Source: CAJXVA01 sp963761755 (GTDB lineage Bacteria; Myxococcota_A; Polyangia; Nannocystales; Nannocystaceae). From it: a DNA stretch of 64,000 nucleotides. The position numbers were made by a program, and so were the translations under genes. Of this stretch, positions 51,290 to 60,843 are shown piece by piece. How positions within the stretch are numbered: the first letter of the stretch is position 1; every line of letters begins with the position of its first letter. The stretch is from the NCBI GenBank assembly GCA_963761755.1, contig CAVXIC010000013.1:310001-374000 (forward strand), given 5' to 3'. The notes under the pieces are model-generated. The model was given only the letters and a program-made list of their open reading frames with translations. It did no database searches and had not been told where the DNA came from.

Positions 51290-53143
51290 ATGTTCCTTTG
51301 GCAGACAGCGCTTCGCGGCGCAGGGGCGCTCGTCCTTCTTGCAGCAGCGCTTCCCACGTCGGCCCTCGCCGAACCGACGCTCGAGCTGACCAACGACCTC
51401 GCGCCCTCGTCGGACTGCAACTACTGCCACGCGTTCGCCAACCAGGACTCCCTCTTCGATCAGGCTCCCTACGCTCCTCAGACCACCTGGACGCCCACGC
51501 TGATGGCGAAGTCCTCGGTCGACCCGGTGTTCTGGGCGGGCATCGCCATCGCCGCCCAAGACGACCCTGCGCAGACCGAGGCCTGCGTTCGCTGCCACAG
51601 CCCCAACGCGTTCCTGGGCGGACGCGGTGGCGCGACCGCGATCGAGGACCTGGACCCCGAGCAGGGCGATCTCGACGGCGTCACCTGCGAGCTGTGCCAC
51701 CGGATGACCGAAGGCAGCCTGATCGGCGACGCTCAGTACGAGATCGACGATGAGCTGCAGGGCGCCACCGTCACGCGCCGCGGGCCGTGGGACTATACCG
51801 ACGGTGTCCCTGCGCCGATCCCCGGCGACGAAGGGCACGCGACGACCTTCGATGCGTTCACCGGTAGCTCTCAGATGTGCGGGACCTGCCACGAGGTGAC
51901 CACCCACCGCGAGCGCGTCGACGATGACGGCAACGGCATGGGCTCGGACTTCAACGAGCAGCGGACCTACTCGGAGTGGGCGGGCAGCGCGTTCGCGGAG
52001 CCGGGGGACGACTTCCGGTCGTGCCAGGACTGCCACATGCCGGAGGTGCCCGACTCGGCCGCGTGTGCCTCGTACAACAACGAGCACGAGCACCCCGCAG
52101 GCAACCGGCGGCACGATCTGCTCGGCGCCAACCGCTTCATGCTGACCCTCTTGAAGCAAGACGCCGCGCCGGGGTTCGAGGCGGCGGCCTTCGATCTGGC
52201 GCTGGCCCAGATGGACGCGTTCGTGCGGACCGCGGCGACGATGGAGGTGCAGTCTCCGGAGTCCGTCGACCTCGGCCAAGGGCTCAACGGCCTGAGCGTG
52301 ACGGTGACCAATGAGACCGGCCACAAGCTGCCCTCGGGGTACTCCGAAGGCCGCGTCATGTGGATCGAGGTCGTCGCGCGCTACGGCGACGAGGTGGTCA
52401 TGAGCTCGGGCGCGTGGGATCAGGCCACGGCATCCATTCAAGACGATCCGGCGGTCCGCCGCTACGAGGGCATCGCGCAGGACTACGAGACCGGGACGCG
52501 CAACCACCTGTTGTTGAACAACTACTGGGCAGAGGACAGCCGGATCCCGCCCCGCGGGCTTCAGCCGGACCCTCAGACCGACCCCGTCGGCGACCGCTAT
52601 GCCGTACAGGGCGACGGGGCCTGGCAGCATTGGGACGAGGTGACCTACGCCTTCGAGGGTACCGACGTCGCGGACGCCACGCCCGCGGACGATTCGGACG
52701 ACCAACTCGAGGTCTCGGTGCGCCTGCTCTATCTGATCAACACGCGCGAGTACATCGAGCTCTTGGCCGACGACAACACGTCCACCGAGGTCGGCACCGA
52801 ACTCGCGGGGCGATTCGAGGCGATGGGGTGGGCGACGCCGGTCGTACTCGCAGAGCAGGCGCTCTCCATCCCGATCTCCGGCTTTGGCGGGGGGGCGGGC
52901 AGCAGCAGCACCACCGGCGCCGACGAGACGACCACCTCGAGCGACCCCACCAACCCCGCAGACTCCACCACCAGCCCGACCACCAACCCCGGTGCGGACG
53001 GGTCGTCGTCCGACACCGAACCCTCCGCGGGAGGTGGTGGAGGTGGTGGCTGTCGTTTGGGCGGCGGGTCGGCCCCATGGGCGCTCTCGCTTCTCGTGCT
53101 GGGACTCGCGCGACGCCGACGCCGAGCGCATCGTGGCGGCTAG
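51290..53143 (+). CDS. pentaheme cytochrome c with MYXO-CTERM-like tail
   Basis: 617 residues from ATG 51290. Signal peptide ends T-S-A-L-A. Five CxxCH heme sites: C-N-Y-C-H, C-V-R-C-H, C-E-L-C-H, C-G-T-C-H and C-Q-D-C-H, all in the first half; this spacing recalls the cytochrome c554/NapC-like multiheme families. A beta-rich domain of about 200 residues follows, then a Ser/Thr/Asp linker and a C-terminal tail of polyglycine, G-C-R-L-G, a hydrophobic helix and R-R-R-R-R, which fits the MYXO-CTERM sorting signal. It should be processed and anchored at the cell surface to carry electrons outward. Confidence 0.88.
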   Translation: MFLWQTALRGAGALVLLAAALPTSALAEPTLELTNDLAPSSDCNYCHAFANQDSLFDQAPYAPQTTWTPTLMAKSSVDPVFWAGIAIAAQDDPAQTEACVRCHSPNAFLGGRGGATAIEDLDPEQGDLDGVTCELCHRMTEGSLIGDAQYEIDDELQGATVTRRGPWDYTDGVPAPIPGDEGHATTFDAFTGSSQMCGTCHEVTTHRERVDDDGNGMGSDFNEQRTYSEWAGSAFAEPGDDFRSCQDCHMPEVPDSAACASYNNEHEHPAGNRRHDLLGANRFMLTLLKQDAAPGFEAAAFDLALAQMDAFVRTAATMEVQSPESVDLGQGLNGLSVTVTNETGHKLPSGYSEGRVMWIEVVARYGDEVVMSSGAWDQATASIQDDPAVRRYEGIAQDYETGTRNHLLLNNYWAEDSRIPPRGLQPDPQTDPVGDRYAVQGDGAWQHWDEVTYAFEGTDVADATPADDSDDQLEVSVRLLYLINTREYIELLADDNTSTEVGTELAGRFEAMGWATPVVLAEQALSIPISGFGGGAGSSSTTGADETTTSSDPTNPADSTTSPTTNPGADGSSSDTEPSAGGGGGGGCRLGGGSAPWALSLLVLGLARRRRRAHRGG

Positions 53144-53149
53144 CGGGGC

Positions 53150-53722
53150 ATGTTGGCGCCAATTCGGCTGAGCACCGTCGAGGCCGACGTGTGGGCGATG
53201 CTGGAGCGATCGCTCGAGCATCGGGAGAGCCCGCTTCGGACCCCGGTGGTCGCGACGACGGGCATCGACGGGACGCCGCAGGCCCGGACCGTCGTCCTTC
53301 GTCGCGTCGATGCGCGGTCCCACGCGCTCGAGTTCCACACCGACGCGCGCTCGCCCAAGGTGGCCGAGCTCGCGCGGCTCGATCGCGTGAGCTGGCTGTT
53401 CTACGACCCACCGCGGATGCTCCAGGTCAGGGTCGGCTCCGTGGCTTCGGTGCTGACGCAGGGAGCTGCGGCGGACGCTGCGTGGGCGGCCACTGCGCTG
53501 AGGAGTCGAGCCCCGTACCTGGCAGAGCACGACGCGGGCTCGCCGATCGACGCGCCCGGTCCTGCGGTCTTCGTCCGCGATGAGCAGCACAGCCTGCAGG
53601 GGCGCGCGCACTTCTGCCTCGTGCGGTGCGCGGTGCTCGACCTCGACGTCCTGCAGCTGCATCCGCACGGGCACCGCAGGGCGCGCGTGCTCGACGGTGT
53701 CGCGCGGTGGGTCGCGCCATGA
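53150..53722 (+). CDS. pyridoxamine 5'-phosphate oxidase-like flavoprotein
   Basis: 190 residues, ATG six bases after the cytochrome stop. Split-barrel FMN fold with V-V-A-T-T-G-I-D-G-T-P-Q-A-R-T-V-V-L-R, the phosphate-binding R-T-V-V-L-R, followed by S-P-K-V-A-E-L and a C-terminal R-A-R-V-L-D. It is related to PdxH but lacks the full C-terminal signature, so a flavin reductase or heme-related oxidase is also possible. Co-transcribed with the cytochrome. Confidence 0.82.
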   Translation: MLAPIRLSTVEADVWAMLERSLEHRESPLRTPVVATTGIDGTPQARTVVLRRVDARSHALEFHTDARSPKVAELARLDRVSWLFYDPPRMLQVRVGSVASVLTQGAAADAAWAATALRSRAPYLAEHDAGSPIDAPGPAVFVRDEQHSLQGRAHFCLVRCAVLDLDVLQLHPHGHRRARVLDGVARWVAP

Positions 53723-53812
53723 AAGGACGGCCGGTCACATCTGCCTACAGCGTCCTGCGGCGGGGCCTCGGGAGTCGTGAAATAACGGCCGCCGGGCTAC
53801 GGTCAGTCGACC

Positions 53813-55246
53813 GTGGCGAAATCAAAGCGTAGCGCAGGATGGATGCTCGCGGCCGGGATGGCCAAGCTCGGCTTTGCTGCGCTCGCGGTCGCGACACCCC
53901 TTGTGGGGGTGTGGATCGGGTCCTCCTTGGCCACCGCCGCCGACCGTCCGGTGTGGGTTCCAGTGCTGGTCGGGGGTCTGTGTTTTCCGATCCTCCCGGT
54001 CGCCTGGGAGGGGTGGAGCAGCTGGCGTCGCGGACGAAGAGGGACGGCGTCGAAGAGGATCCTGACCCTCTTCGATCGGCTCGTGCTGCGCACGCTGGTC
54101 ATCAACCTGCTGTTCGTCGGGGGGTTGTTGGCGGCCTACCCGGCCACCGTGTTCTCTGCGCTGTCCGAGCGGGGGGACTGGATGCTCGAGGGGCGCGATG
54201 CTCCGTGGGCGCAGCGCGCCCGGGACGGACTGCATACCGCTGCCGACCGGATGCAGTGGTTGCATGAATGGACGCACCCCAACGCATACGAAGAGCTCAT
54301 CGACCCGGACGCGACCGGGACCGACGAGGTCGTCCGCGACTGGGGCGAGTTCTCGTGGCAGCCGTCGCAGGGCGGTATCGACGAACCCTCCGAGGTGTTT
54401 CGGCAGGAGGCGTGGCCCTTCGAGCCCGAGCTGCATCCGCTCGTTCGCGCGATTCGTCCCGAAGATCAGGACTCTCCGCAGGAGGTCGGTGCGTACTTCG
54501 CCCAGCACGAAACGGACCCCATGCGACGGCTCAAGGCCGTTCATGACTACGTGGCCGATCGCACCGCCTACGACGTCGAGGCGCTCCGCACCCGGAACTT
54601 TCCGTCGCAGGACGCCGAGGTGGTCCTCGCCTCCCGCATGGCCGTTTGCGCCGGCTATGCGCAGCTGGTCAAGGCCATTGGGGATGCTGCGGGGCTGGAG
54701 GTCGTGGTCGTCGTCGGAAAGACCCGCGGTGGCAGCGATCTGGGGCACGCTTGGAACGCGGCCAAGCTCGACGGCAAGTGGTATCTGCTCGACGCGACGT
54801 GGGACGCGGGGACGGTCGGCAACGAGGGGTTCGAGAAGAACTACCGCACGCGCTACCTGATGACGCCGCCGGACGTGTTCCTCTACAACCACTTCCCCGA
54901 CGACAGCAAGTGGCAGCTCCGCGAAGAGCCTCTCTCGCTCGGCGACTTCCTCCGCCGCCCCGACCTCGAGCCCTCGTTCTTCGCGTACGGATTCGAGCTC
55001 GTCTCCCCGACTCGTGCGAACGTCGCAACCACCGAGCGCAGCGTCGAGGTCGTGTTGAAGAACCCCAACGATTTCGCCGTGCACGCCCAGTCCTACGCTG
55101 GTGATTCGTGGGATGGCCAGAGCAAGCGCTGCGAGGTGCGCGGCCGCCAACGGGTCGAGTGCCCGCTGACCCCCGGCCCCAACCTCGTGGTGCTGTACGG
55201 GCCCGACAACGTGAACATGGCCCAGATCCACGTCGACGCCCACTGA
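53813..55246 (+). CDS. membrane-anchored transglutaminase-like protease fold protein
   Basis: 477 residues from GTG 53813. Two to three membrane helices in the first 120 residues, then an outer domain with the transglutaminase core: catalytic Cys in R-M-A-V-C-A-G-Y-A, His in G-H-A-W-N and Asp in L-L-D-A-T-W-D. Eukaryotic kyphoscoliosis-type and bacterial relatives cut or cross-link proteins or peptides in the envelope. A C-terminal beta domain with V-E-C-P-L follows. Convergent with the next gene across a strong hairpin. Confidence 0.85.
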   Translation: MAKSKRSAGWMLAAGMAKLGFAALAVATPLVGVWIGSSLATAADRPVWVPVLVGGLCFPILPVAWEGWSSWRRGRRGTASKRILTLFDRLVLRTLVINLLFVGGLLAAYPATVFSALSERGDWMLEGRDAPWAQRARDGLHTAADRMQWLHEWTHPNAYEELIDPDATGTDEVVRDWGEFSWQPSQGGIDEPSEVFRQEAWPFEPELHPLVRAIRPEDQDSPQEVGAYFAQHETDPMRRLKAVHDYVADRTAYDVEALRTRNFPSQDAEVVLASRMAVCAGYAQLVKAIGDAAGLEVVVVVGKTRGGSDLGHAWNAAKLDGKWYLLDATWDAGTVGNEGFEKNYRTRYLMTPPDVFLYNHFPDDSKWQLREEPLSLGDFLRRPDLEPSFFAYGFELVSPTRANVATTERSVEVVLKNPNDFAVHAQSYAGDSWDGQSKRCEVRGRQRVECPLTPGPNLVVLYGPDNVNMAQIHVDAH

Positions 55247-55300
55247 CCCCGCTGCAGCCCCGCCCCAGGGGGAGAGGACGGGAGAGGACCGGCCGCAAAC

Positions 55301-55340
55301 GAAGAGCGCCGCGACCCCAATGGGGTGCGCGGCGCTCTTC
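55301..55340. terminator. strong bidirectional terminator
   Basis: GAAGAGCGCCGCG pairs with CGCGGCGCTCTTC, and inside it ACCCC with GGGGT around an AAT loop, with a single-base bulge. It lies between convergent genes ending at 55246 and 55358. Confidence 0.75.
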
Positions 55341-55357
55341 GAGCGAAGGGGGAGCGG

Positions 55358-56811
55358 CTACTTCGCAGCGGTGATGCGGTAGACCGAACCCGGCCCGCCG
55401 TTGAAGTAACTCGCGGCTGCAATGAAGACGTCACCGAGGGCGTTGTAGCCTCCACCGAAAGCTCCGGGTTGTTCGGGATCTGCCCGATCGCACCAAGGTC
55501 CTCGATGGTGCCTCCCTCGGCGGAGACCGCAAAGATGCGTCCAGTGCAGAGATCAGCATAGAAGTACAGCCCATCGAAAGCAGGTACTTCGCACGAGCGG
55601 TAGACGCCCAAGCCGGTGACCGAGCATTCTCCTCCGCTGCGGTCGTACTCTGCGATCGGCATGTGGAAACCGTCCTCGTTGACGGTTCCAGGAGCGGCTG
55701 TTTCGTCGCACTCGCTCTGGTTGTTGCAGTGCGCACCCTCCATGTTTCCCCAACCGTAGTTGCCGCCCGCCTCGACTAGATCGACTTCTTCCCAGCCGCC
55801 TTGGCCGACATCGGCGACGAAGAGCTTGCCGTCCTCGGGGTCGAACGAAAATCGCCACGGGTTCCGGAAGCCGTAGGCGTAGATCGCGTCGTCGACAGCA
55901 TCGTCGCCGACGAACGGGTTGTCCTCGGGGACGGTGTAGTCGAAGCCGTCCACGGCGGGGCAGTTGCATGTGCCGCAGGCCGTCGAGGCATCGCCATTTC
56001 CGTCGGCTTCGACGTCGATCCGAAGAATCGAACCGTGATGCGTTTGACCGTTCTGTCCGTTCCCGCAGCCGTCATTCTGCGGTCCACCGTCGCCCACAGA
56101 CACGTAGAGCATGCCGTCGGGGCCGAACTGAATCATGCCGCCGTTGTGGTTTCCGGCCGGTTGGGCCATCCCAAGGATCTCGCGCGCAGAGCCGGCGTCG
56201 ACCGAGCCGCTCTCGACGGCGAACTCAGTAATGCGCCACGAGGACGCGGTGTCGCTGTGAAGCAAGTAGATGAGGCCGTTGGTCGCGTGGTCAGGGTGAA
56301 AGGCCATCCCGAGCAGGCCCATCTCATCGCCACCGGTAGTGTAGACGTCGAGGGAAAACCAGTCTTCTTCTGGAGCGGTCGTGTCGTCGGGCGCAAGTCG
56401 CTTGATCGCGCCGCCTTTCTCCAACACGTAGAGAGTATCGGTGTCGACAGGGTCACCGATGACGAACAACGGAGTATTGAAGCCGCCCGCGACGAGTTCC
56501 AGGCCGAGGCCTTGCTTGCCCTCGATCGGGGTGTACGGGCACTCGAGTTCCGCACCGGTCGACGAACTCGAGTCAGCGCTGTCCGTGTCGGTCGTAGAGT
56601 CCGAGCTGGAACCAGGGGTCGAGGTCGAGGTTGGGTCCGATGTGCTGGTCTGCGTATCGGTCGTAGGGTCGCTGGTCGGGTTCGTCGACGCGGCGGTGGA
56701 CGCGCCGCCGGTGTCGCCACCGGAGTTGCCCCCGCCGTCGTCACCACAAGCGGTCAGCGTCAGGCCAAGGAGGAGAGCGTAGGGCAGGTTTGGAAATCGG
56801 TGGCTTCGCAT
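55358..56811 (-). CDS. PQQ-type sugar/sorbosone dehydrogenase lipoprotein, frame change near the 3' end
   Basis: About 484 residues when the frame is mended. ATG 56811; signal ends L-T-L-T-A-C-G, then a Ser/Thr/Asp linker. The propeller has motifs of the glucose/sorbosone dehydrogenase family: G-L-L-G-M-A-F-H-P, N-H-N-G-G-M-I-Q-F-G-P-D-G, Y-G-W-G-N and F-Y-A-D, and soluble PQQ enzymes of this kind oxidise aldoses. Near 55474 the frame slips; one extra G there gives the proper end F-G-G-G-Y-N-A-L-G-D...G-S-V-Y-R-I-T-A-A-K with a stop at 55358. Unmended, translation runs on to 55093 in nonsense. Confidence 0.8.
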
Positions 56812-57492
56812 CGCGAGTGGACCTGTGCGGAAGCTACCAGCAAACCCACACTTCGGTCACTGGTCGCGTAGACCGCCGTCGCCTGGGGGGTCCCGACGCG
56901 GGTTACGGCGTAAGCACTGCTACCGGAAGCTCCAGTCAAGAGTGACGGGGTGGCAGCCCGCGGACGCAGGCCCGGTTTCGCGCTGTAGGGCGCGTATTTG
57001 CGGAGCCACAGATCTCGATCGTTGGGGGCCTCCAGCGTCGAGCCAAACACGATGATGTACCCCTGGGAGTCGAGTGCCGCCTCTTTGGCGCGGTCTTCGC
57101 CTCCGGCATGCCCCCCGAAAGAGCCGTTCCAGAGAGGGGCACCGTTCGGATCCAGTCGGCGAACCATGATGTCGATGTCGTTGCCGTTCTCGGGAGTCGA
57201 GTCGCTACCCATCAGCACGAGGGATCCATCCTGCAAAACCGCGAGGCACGGGTCGCAAGGTCGTCGGAGCCAGTGACATCCGTCGAGTAGCGGTGGTGTC
57301 TCCGGTGCTCGCGCCCGTCATGGTGGGTTGCTCCGTGGCCGCGCCGGTGCCCTCGCTCGTCATACCGCCGGTTCCGCTCGTGCTCGTCTCGGCGTCGGTC
57401 GCCCCAGCTCCGCTCGTCCCCGGGGCGGAGGGCGAGAAACACGCGTTCATGGGAACCACGACGAGCAAGCCAACGACGGTCTTCCTGAGCAT
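56760..57492 (-). pseudogene. truncated, frameshifted surface lipoprotein of the W-x-R-K-Y repeat type
   Basis: ATG 57492 opens a lipoprotein signal (P-M-N-A-C) and Ser/Thr linker. Around 57250 the coding signal changes frame, probably twice, and continues with D-G-S-L-V-L-M-G and I-D-I-M-V-R-R-L-D-P-N-G, then D-L-W-L-R-K-Y. Such units normally repeat many times in Nannocystaceae-type surface proteins; here only about one and a half remain before an unrelated tail that overlaps the start of the dehydrogenase gene. Best read as a degraded gene. Confidence 0.55.
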
Positions 57493-57569
57493 CCTCTAAG
57501 CATGCCGGGCGGGGTCGGACCACCGCAAGCCGTGCGTCGTATCGGGGACACAGGGGGACAGGGGCCGCG

Positions 57570-58808
57570 TCAAACCACGGTCACCAGCACCTCGAGGAAG
57601 CGGTCGACCTCCTCAAGCGTGTTGTAGTGCACCAAGCTCGCTCGCACCACGCCACCGCGCTCGCTCAACCCGAGCGCGTCGATTGCATCCGCGGCGTAGA
57701 AGTGGCCGTGCCGAATGGCGATTCCGTGGGCGTCGAACAGGGGCGGAATCTCGCTCGCGTCGCGACCCTCGACGGTGAATGCAATCGTCGGTACGCGCAC
57801 GTTGGGGTCGGGGTCGTGCGGGCCCACGACGGTGATGGCGTCGTGGTTGAGCAGGCCCTCGAGCAACCGCGCGCAGAGCTTCGATTCGTGGGCTGCGAAG
57901 GCGCCAAAGACAGCGGCGTGTCGCTGCCGAGCGTCGCCCTCACCGACGCCGTGATGGGACCCGACGGCATCGAGATAGTCGGCGATGCCGACGAGCCCCG
58001 CGGTGAGCTCGTGGGTGACGTTGCCGGGCTGGAACTTGTAGGGGATCTGCGTCTGGGGGATGAAGGCGTGGTTCTGTCCGTGGGCTTCGAGCAGCAGCGA
58101 CTCTCGGCCATAGACCGCGCTCAGATGGGGCCCGTAGACCTTGTAGAGACTCGCGGCGTAGATGTCGACGTCGAGCGCCTTGACGTCGACATGTCTGTGA
58201 GGGGCATAGGCGACGCCATCGACGGCGATGATGGTGTCGCGACGGTTGTCGCGGATCGCGTCGACGAATCGAGGCACGTCGAGGAGCGCGCCCACGACGT
58301 TGGCGCAGTGGGTGAACGCGACGAAGCGCGTCTTGGGGCTCAGCAAGGCGCGCAGATCGTCCAGCTCCAGGCCCGCCGTCTGCGGCCGGAGCGTCCACTC
58401 GCGTACCACCAAATCATGGCGGTTCGCCATGCGGCGCCAGCATCCGATGTTGGCGGCGTGGTCCAGGTTGGTGACGATGACCTCGTCGCCAGGATCGAGG
58501 ATCGGTCCGATGCCCGCGGCGAGCGTCGCCAAGCCCGCGGTCGTCGAGTGGCTGACGATCGTCTCGCGCACGGTCGCGCCCAGGAGGCTCGCGGCCGCGG
58601 CTTCTCCGGCCCGCACGTCGGCCTCCGCTGCTTGCGACAGGCCGTAACTCGCGCCCAGCTGAACCGCACGCTGCTGCATGTACTGCGTCGTTCGATCGAT
58701 GACCGGACGCGCGGGCACGCTGCCGCCGGCGTTGTCGAGCAGCGCCCACGGCGACTGGAGAGCGGGAAACTGGGCGCGAACGAAGTCCAGATCGAGAGCG
58801 AGGGCCAC
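57570..58808 (-). CDS. class V aminotransferase, cysteine desulfurase-like
   Basis: 412 residues from GTG 58808; longer frames upstream only mirror the neighbouring gene. PLP fold type I features: H-S-T-T-A-G-L near residue 100, V-D-G-V-A-Y-A-P-H with the PLP-binding Asp and His, and the Schiff-base Lys in A-A-S-L-Y-K-V-Y-G-P-H. The subfamily groups with SufS/isopenicillin-epimerase-like enzymes that act on cysteine or related amino acids; no Suf genes are nearby. Confidence 0.88.
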   Translation of the reverse strand: MALALDLDFVRAQFPALQSPWALLDNAGGSVPARPVIDRTTQYMQQRAVQLGASYGLSQAAEADVRAGEAAAASLLGATVRETIVSHSTTAGLATLAAGIGPILDPGDEVIVTNLDHAANIGCWRRMANRHDLVVREWTLRPQTAGLELDDLRALLSPKTRFVAFTHCANVVGALLDVPRFVDAIRDNRRDTIIAVDGVAYAPHRHVDVKALDVDIYAASLYKVYGPHLSAVYGRESLLLEAHGQNHAFIPQTQIPYKFQPGNVTHELTAGLVGIADYLDAVGSHHGVGEGDARQRHAAVFGAFAAHESKLCARLLEGLLNHDAITVVGPHDPDPNVRVPTIAFTVEGRDASEIPPLFDAHGIAIRHGHFYAADAIDALGLSERGGVVRASLVHYNTLEEVDRFLEVLVTVV

Positions 58809-58822
58809 GGGGCTGGAGGCTA

Positions 58823-59344
58823 TCAGCCGTGCTCGGCCAGCAGGAATGCATCGAGGGTGTCGATGAACGCGGAGGCCTCCGGCGGACAGCGCGGCTCGAT
58901 CAGCGTGCGCTCGCCTTCGGCCGTCCATTCCAAGATGCCCGTGTCCTCGGGGTCGCCCGGCGTCGTCGCGGCATCGAGGGTGAAGGCTCGTGCGAAGCGC
59001 TCGCCGGTTCCCTCGAAGCGGGCCGCACAGGCGACGAAGTACGCTTCGAGGGGGCGGGCGACCGGGGGCATCGTCACCAGCGCGATGAACACGTCGCGCT
59101 CCAGCGCGTAGCATTCCAGCGCCACGGCGGTGTTCGAGACCCGCTCGTCGGGCTGCAGCGCTTCGTCCATCACCGCCCACATGCCGGCGAGGAACCGGGG
59201 CCCATCCGCCGACCCCAGGATTCCAAGGATCGCCGGGGGGTTGCGAAGGAACGCTCTGGGCACCGCCCGGTGGGCGTAGAGGTAGTGGGCGACGCGCGGT
59301 TCGCCGGGTGCTGGAGCGGGCGCCACGGACTGGTAGGCTCTCAT
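58823..59344 (-). CDS. unknown soluble protein
   Basis: 173 residues, ATG 59344. Mixed alpha/beta, no signal or membrane segment. Features are V-A-H-Y-L-Y-A-H-R-A near the start and L-D-T-F-D-type helix at the end (F-I-D-T-L-D-A-F-L). It ends 14 bases upstream of the aminotransferase and is likely in one operon with it. I recognise no family. Confidence 0.68.
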   Translation of the reverse strand: MRAYQSVAPAPAPGEPRVAHYLYAHRAVPRAFLRNPPAILGILGSADGPRFLAGMWAVMDEALQPDERVSNTAVALECYALERDVFIALVTMPPVARPLEAYFVACAARFEGTGERFARAFTLDAATTPGDPEDTGILEWTAEGERTLIEPRCPPEASAFIDTLDAFLLAEHG

Positions 59345-59388
59345 GAGGTGGGACGGCTGGTCACCCGGGCACGCGCTAGAGGCAGGCG

Positions 59389-60843
59389 ATGAGCCGCGCC
59401 TACCCGTGGATTCAGGTCGGCCTGCGCCTGGCCGTGAACATGTTCTTTCGGCGGGTCGAGGTCGGAGGGCGCAGCAACCTGCCCGCCGAGCGCGGTGGGC
59501 TCGTCGTCTCTTGGCACCCCAACGGACTCGTCGACCCGGCCCTGATCCTCACGCAGTGCCCGCGACCGATCGTGTTCGGTGCTCGGCACGGGCTGTTCTC
59601 GTACCCGGTGGTCGGCCACCTCCTCCGCGAGGTCGGCACCGTGCCGATCTACCGCGCCTCCGACATGCGAGACACCTCGACCGACGCCCGACGTGCCGCC
59701 AACCGCAAGAGTCTGGAGGCGCTGGCGGAGCGCGTCGCCACCGGTTCCTTGTCGGCGCTCTTTCCCGAGGGCGACTCCCACGACGAGTCCGGCTTGCAGG
59801 CGCTCAAGACCGGCGCCGCCCGGCTCTACTACCGCGCGCGGCAGCTCGGCGTCGATCGCGAGCCACCGGCAATCTTGTTGACCGGGCTGCACTACGACGA
59901 CAAACAGATGTTCCGATCCAGCGCGCTCGTCGCGTTCTACCCGCCCTTGGAGCTGCCCGAGCACCTCGACGTGACGCCGCAGGGGGATGTGGACGGGCCG
60001 GAGGTTCGGGCGCTGTCGCGGCAGCTCACCGAGCACATGGAGGCGACGCTTCGCGACGTCGTTCACGCGACCGAGAGCTGGGAGGTGCACGACCTGCTGC
60101 ACCGGACGCGGCGTCTGGTCCGGGCCGAGCGGGCCCATCGTTCGGGCGCGTCACCGGGCAGGACGACGATCGGTGAGCGCGTGCTGGGGTTCGCCGAGGT
60201 CCGCGAGAAGTACATGAAGCTGCGTGCGTCCGACCCCGGAGCGGCCGCCCTCTTGCGAGCGCGAGTCGAGCAGTACGACGCGGACCTTCGGGTTCTGAAG
60301 CTCGAGGACTACGACCTCGATGCGCCTCCGCGCACGCAGTACGCCAAGTGGATCGCGCTGCTGGTGCTGCAGGCGGTCGGTGTCTTCTTCCTGTTGCCGC
60401 CGCTGGTCTTCGTTGGGTACCTCGTGAACCTACCGACCGCTGGCGTCCTGTGGCTCGTCGCGAAGGTCGCGGGCAAGCGCCGCAAGGACGAAGCCACCGT
60501 CAAGCTGCTGCTGGGCATGGTGCTCTATCCGCTGACGTGGATCACCGTCGGTGTGCTCGCTGGTCTGGGGCACCAACAGCTGCACCTGGGATTTCCACGA
60601 ATTCCCGACGCGCCGATCTCCGCCGGGGTCATCGCGGCCTCGCTCAGCGCGTTGGGCGGTGCCGCGGCGCTGCGCTATTGGGTCGTTGCCCTCGAGACGG
60701 CTCGGGCCGTCCGCGTCCGCCTCACCCGCGTGCGGGCGGTTCGATCGGTCGCGCAGCTGCGCCGCGACCGGGCCCGCATCTACGACGCGCTCGCCGAGCA
60801 CACCAGCGGCGAGGGGTCAGCCCTTGCTGAAGAATCCCCGTAG
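59389..60843 (+). CDS. PlsC-like glycerolipid acyltransferase with membrane C-terminus
   Basis: 484 residues from ATG 59389 (GAGGCAGG upstream). Acyltransferase domain at about 30-230: H-P-N-G-L-V-D-P as the catalytic block (His and Asp five apart, as in Gpt2/Sct1-type glycerol-phosphate acyltransferases), V-P-I-Y-R-A and F-P-E-G-D-S-H. A helical linker leads to three or four membrane helices (about 325-360, 370-400, 415-440). It should transfer acyl chains to glycerol-phosphate or lyso-lipid. The 3' end overlaps the next gene by 27 bases, tail to tail. Confidence 0.85.
   Translation: MSRAYPWIQVGLRLAVNMFFRRVEVGGRSNLPAERGGLVVSWHPNGLVDPALILTQCPRPIVFGARHGLFSYPVVGHLLREVGTVPIYRASDMRDTSTDARRAANRKSLEALAERVATGSLSALFPEGDSHDESGLQALKTGAARLYYRARQLGVDREPPAILLTGLHYDDKQMFRSSALVAFYPPLELPEHLDVTPQGDVDGPEVRALSRQLTEHMEATLRDVVHATESWEVHDLLHRTRRLVRAERAHRSGASPGRTTIGERVLGFAEVREKYMKLRASDPGAAALLRARVEQYDADLRVLKLEDYDLDAPPRTQYAKWIALLVLQAVGVFFLLPPLVFVGYLVNLPTAGVLWLVAKVAGKRRKDEATVKLLLGMVLYPLTWITVGVLAGLGHQQLHLGFPRIPDAPISAGVIAASLSALGGAAALRYWVVALETARAVRVRLTRVRAVRSVAQLRRDRARIYDALAEHTSGEGSALAEESP

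Noticed and set aside
50834..53674. A 946-codon minus-strand frame
   Set aside because: Antisense to the cytochrome and flavoprotein genes; no domain and no start context.
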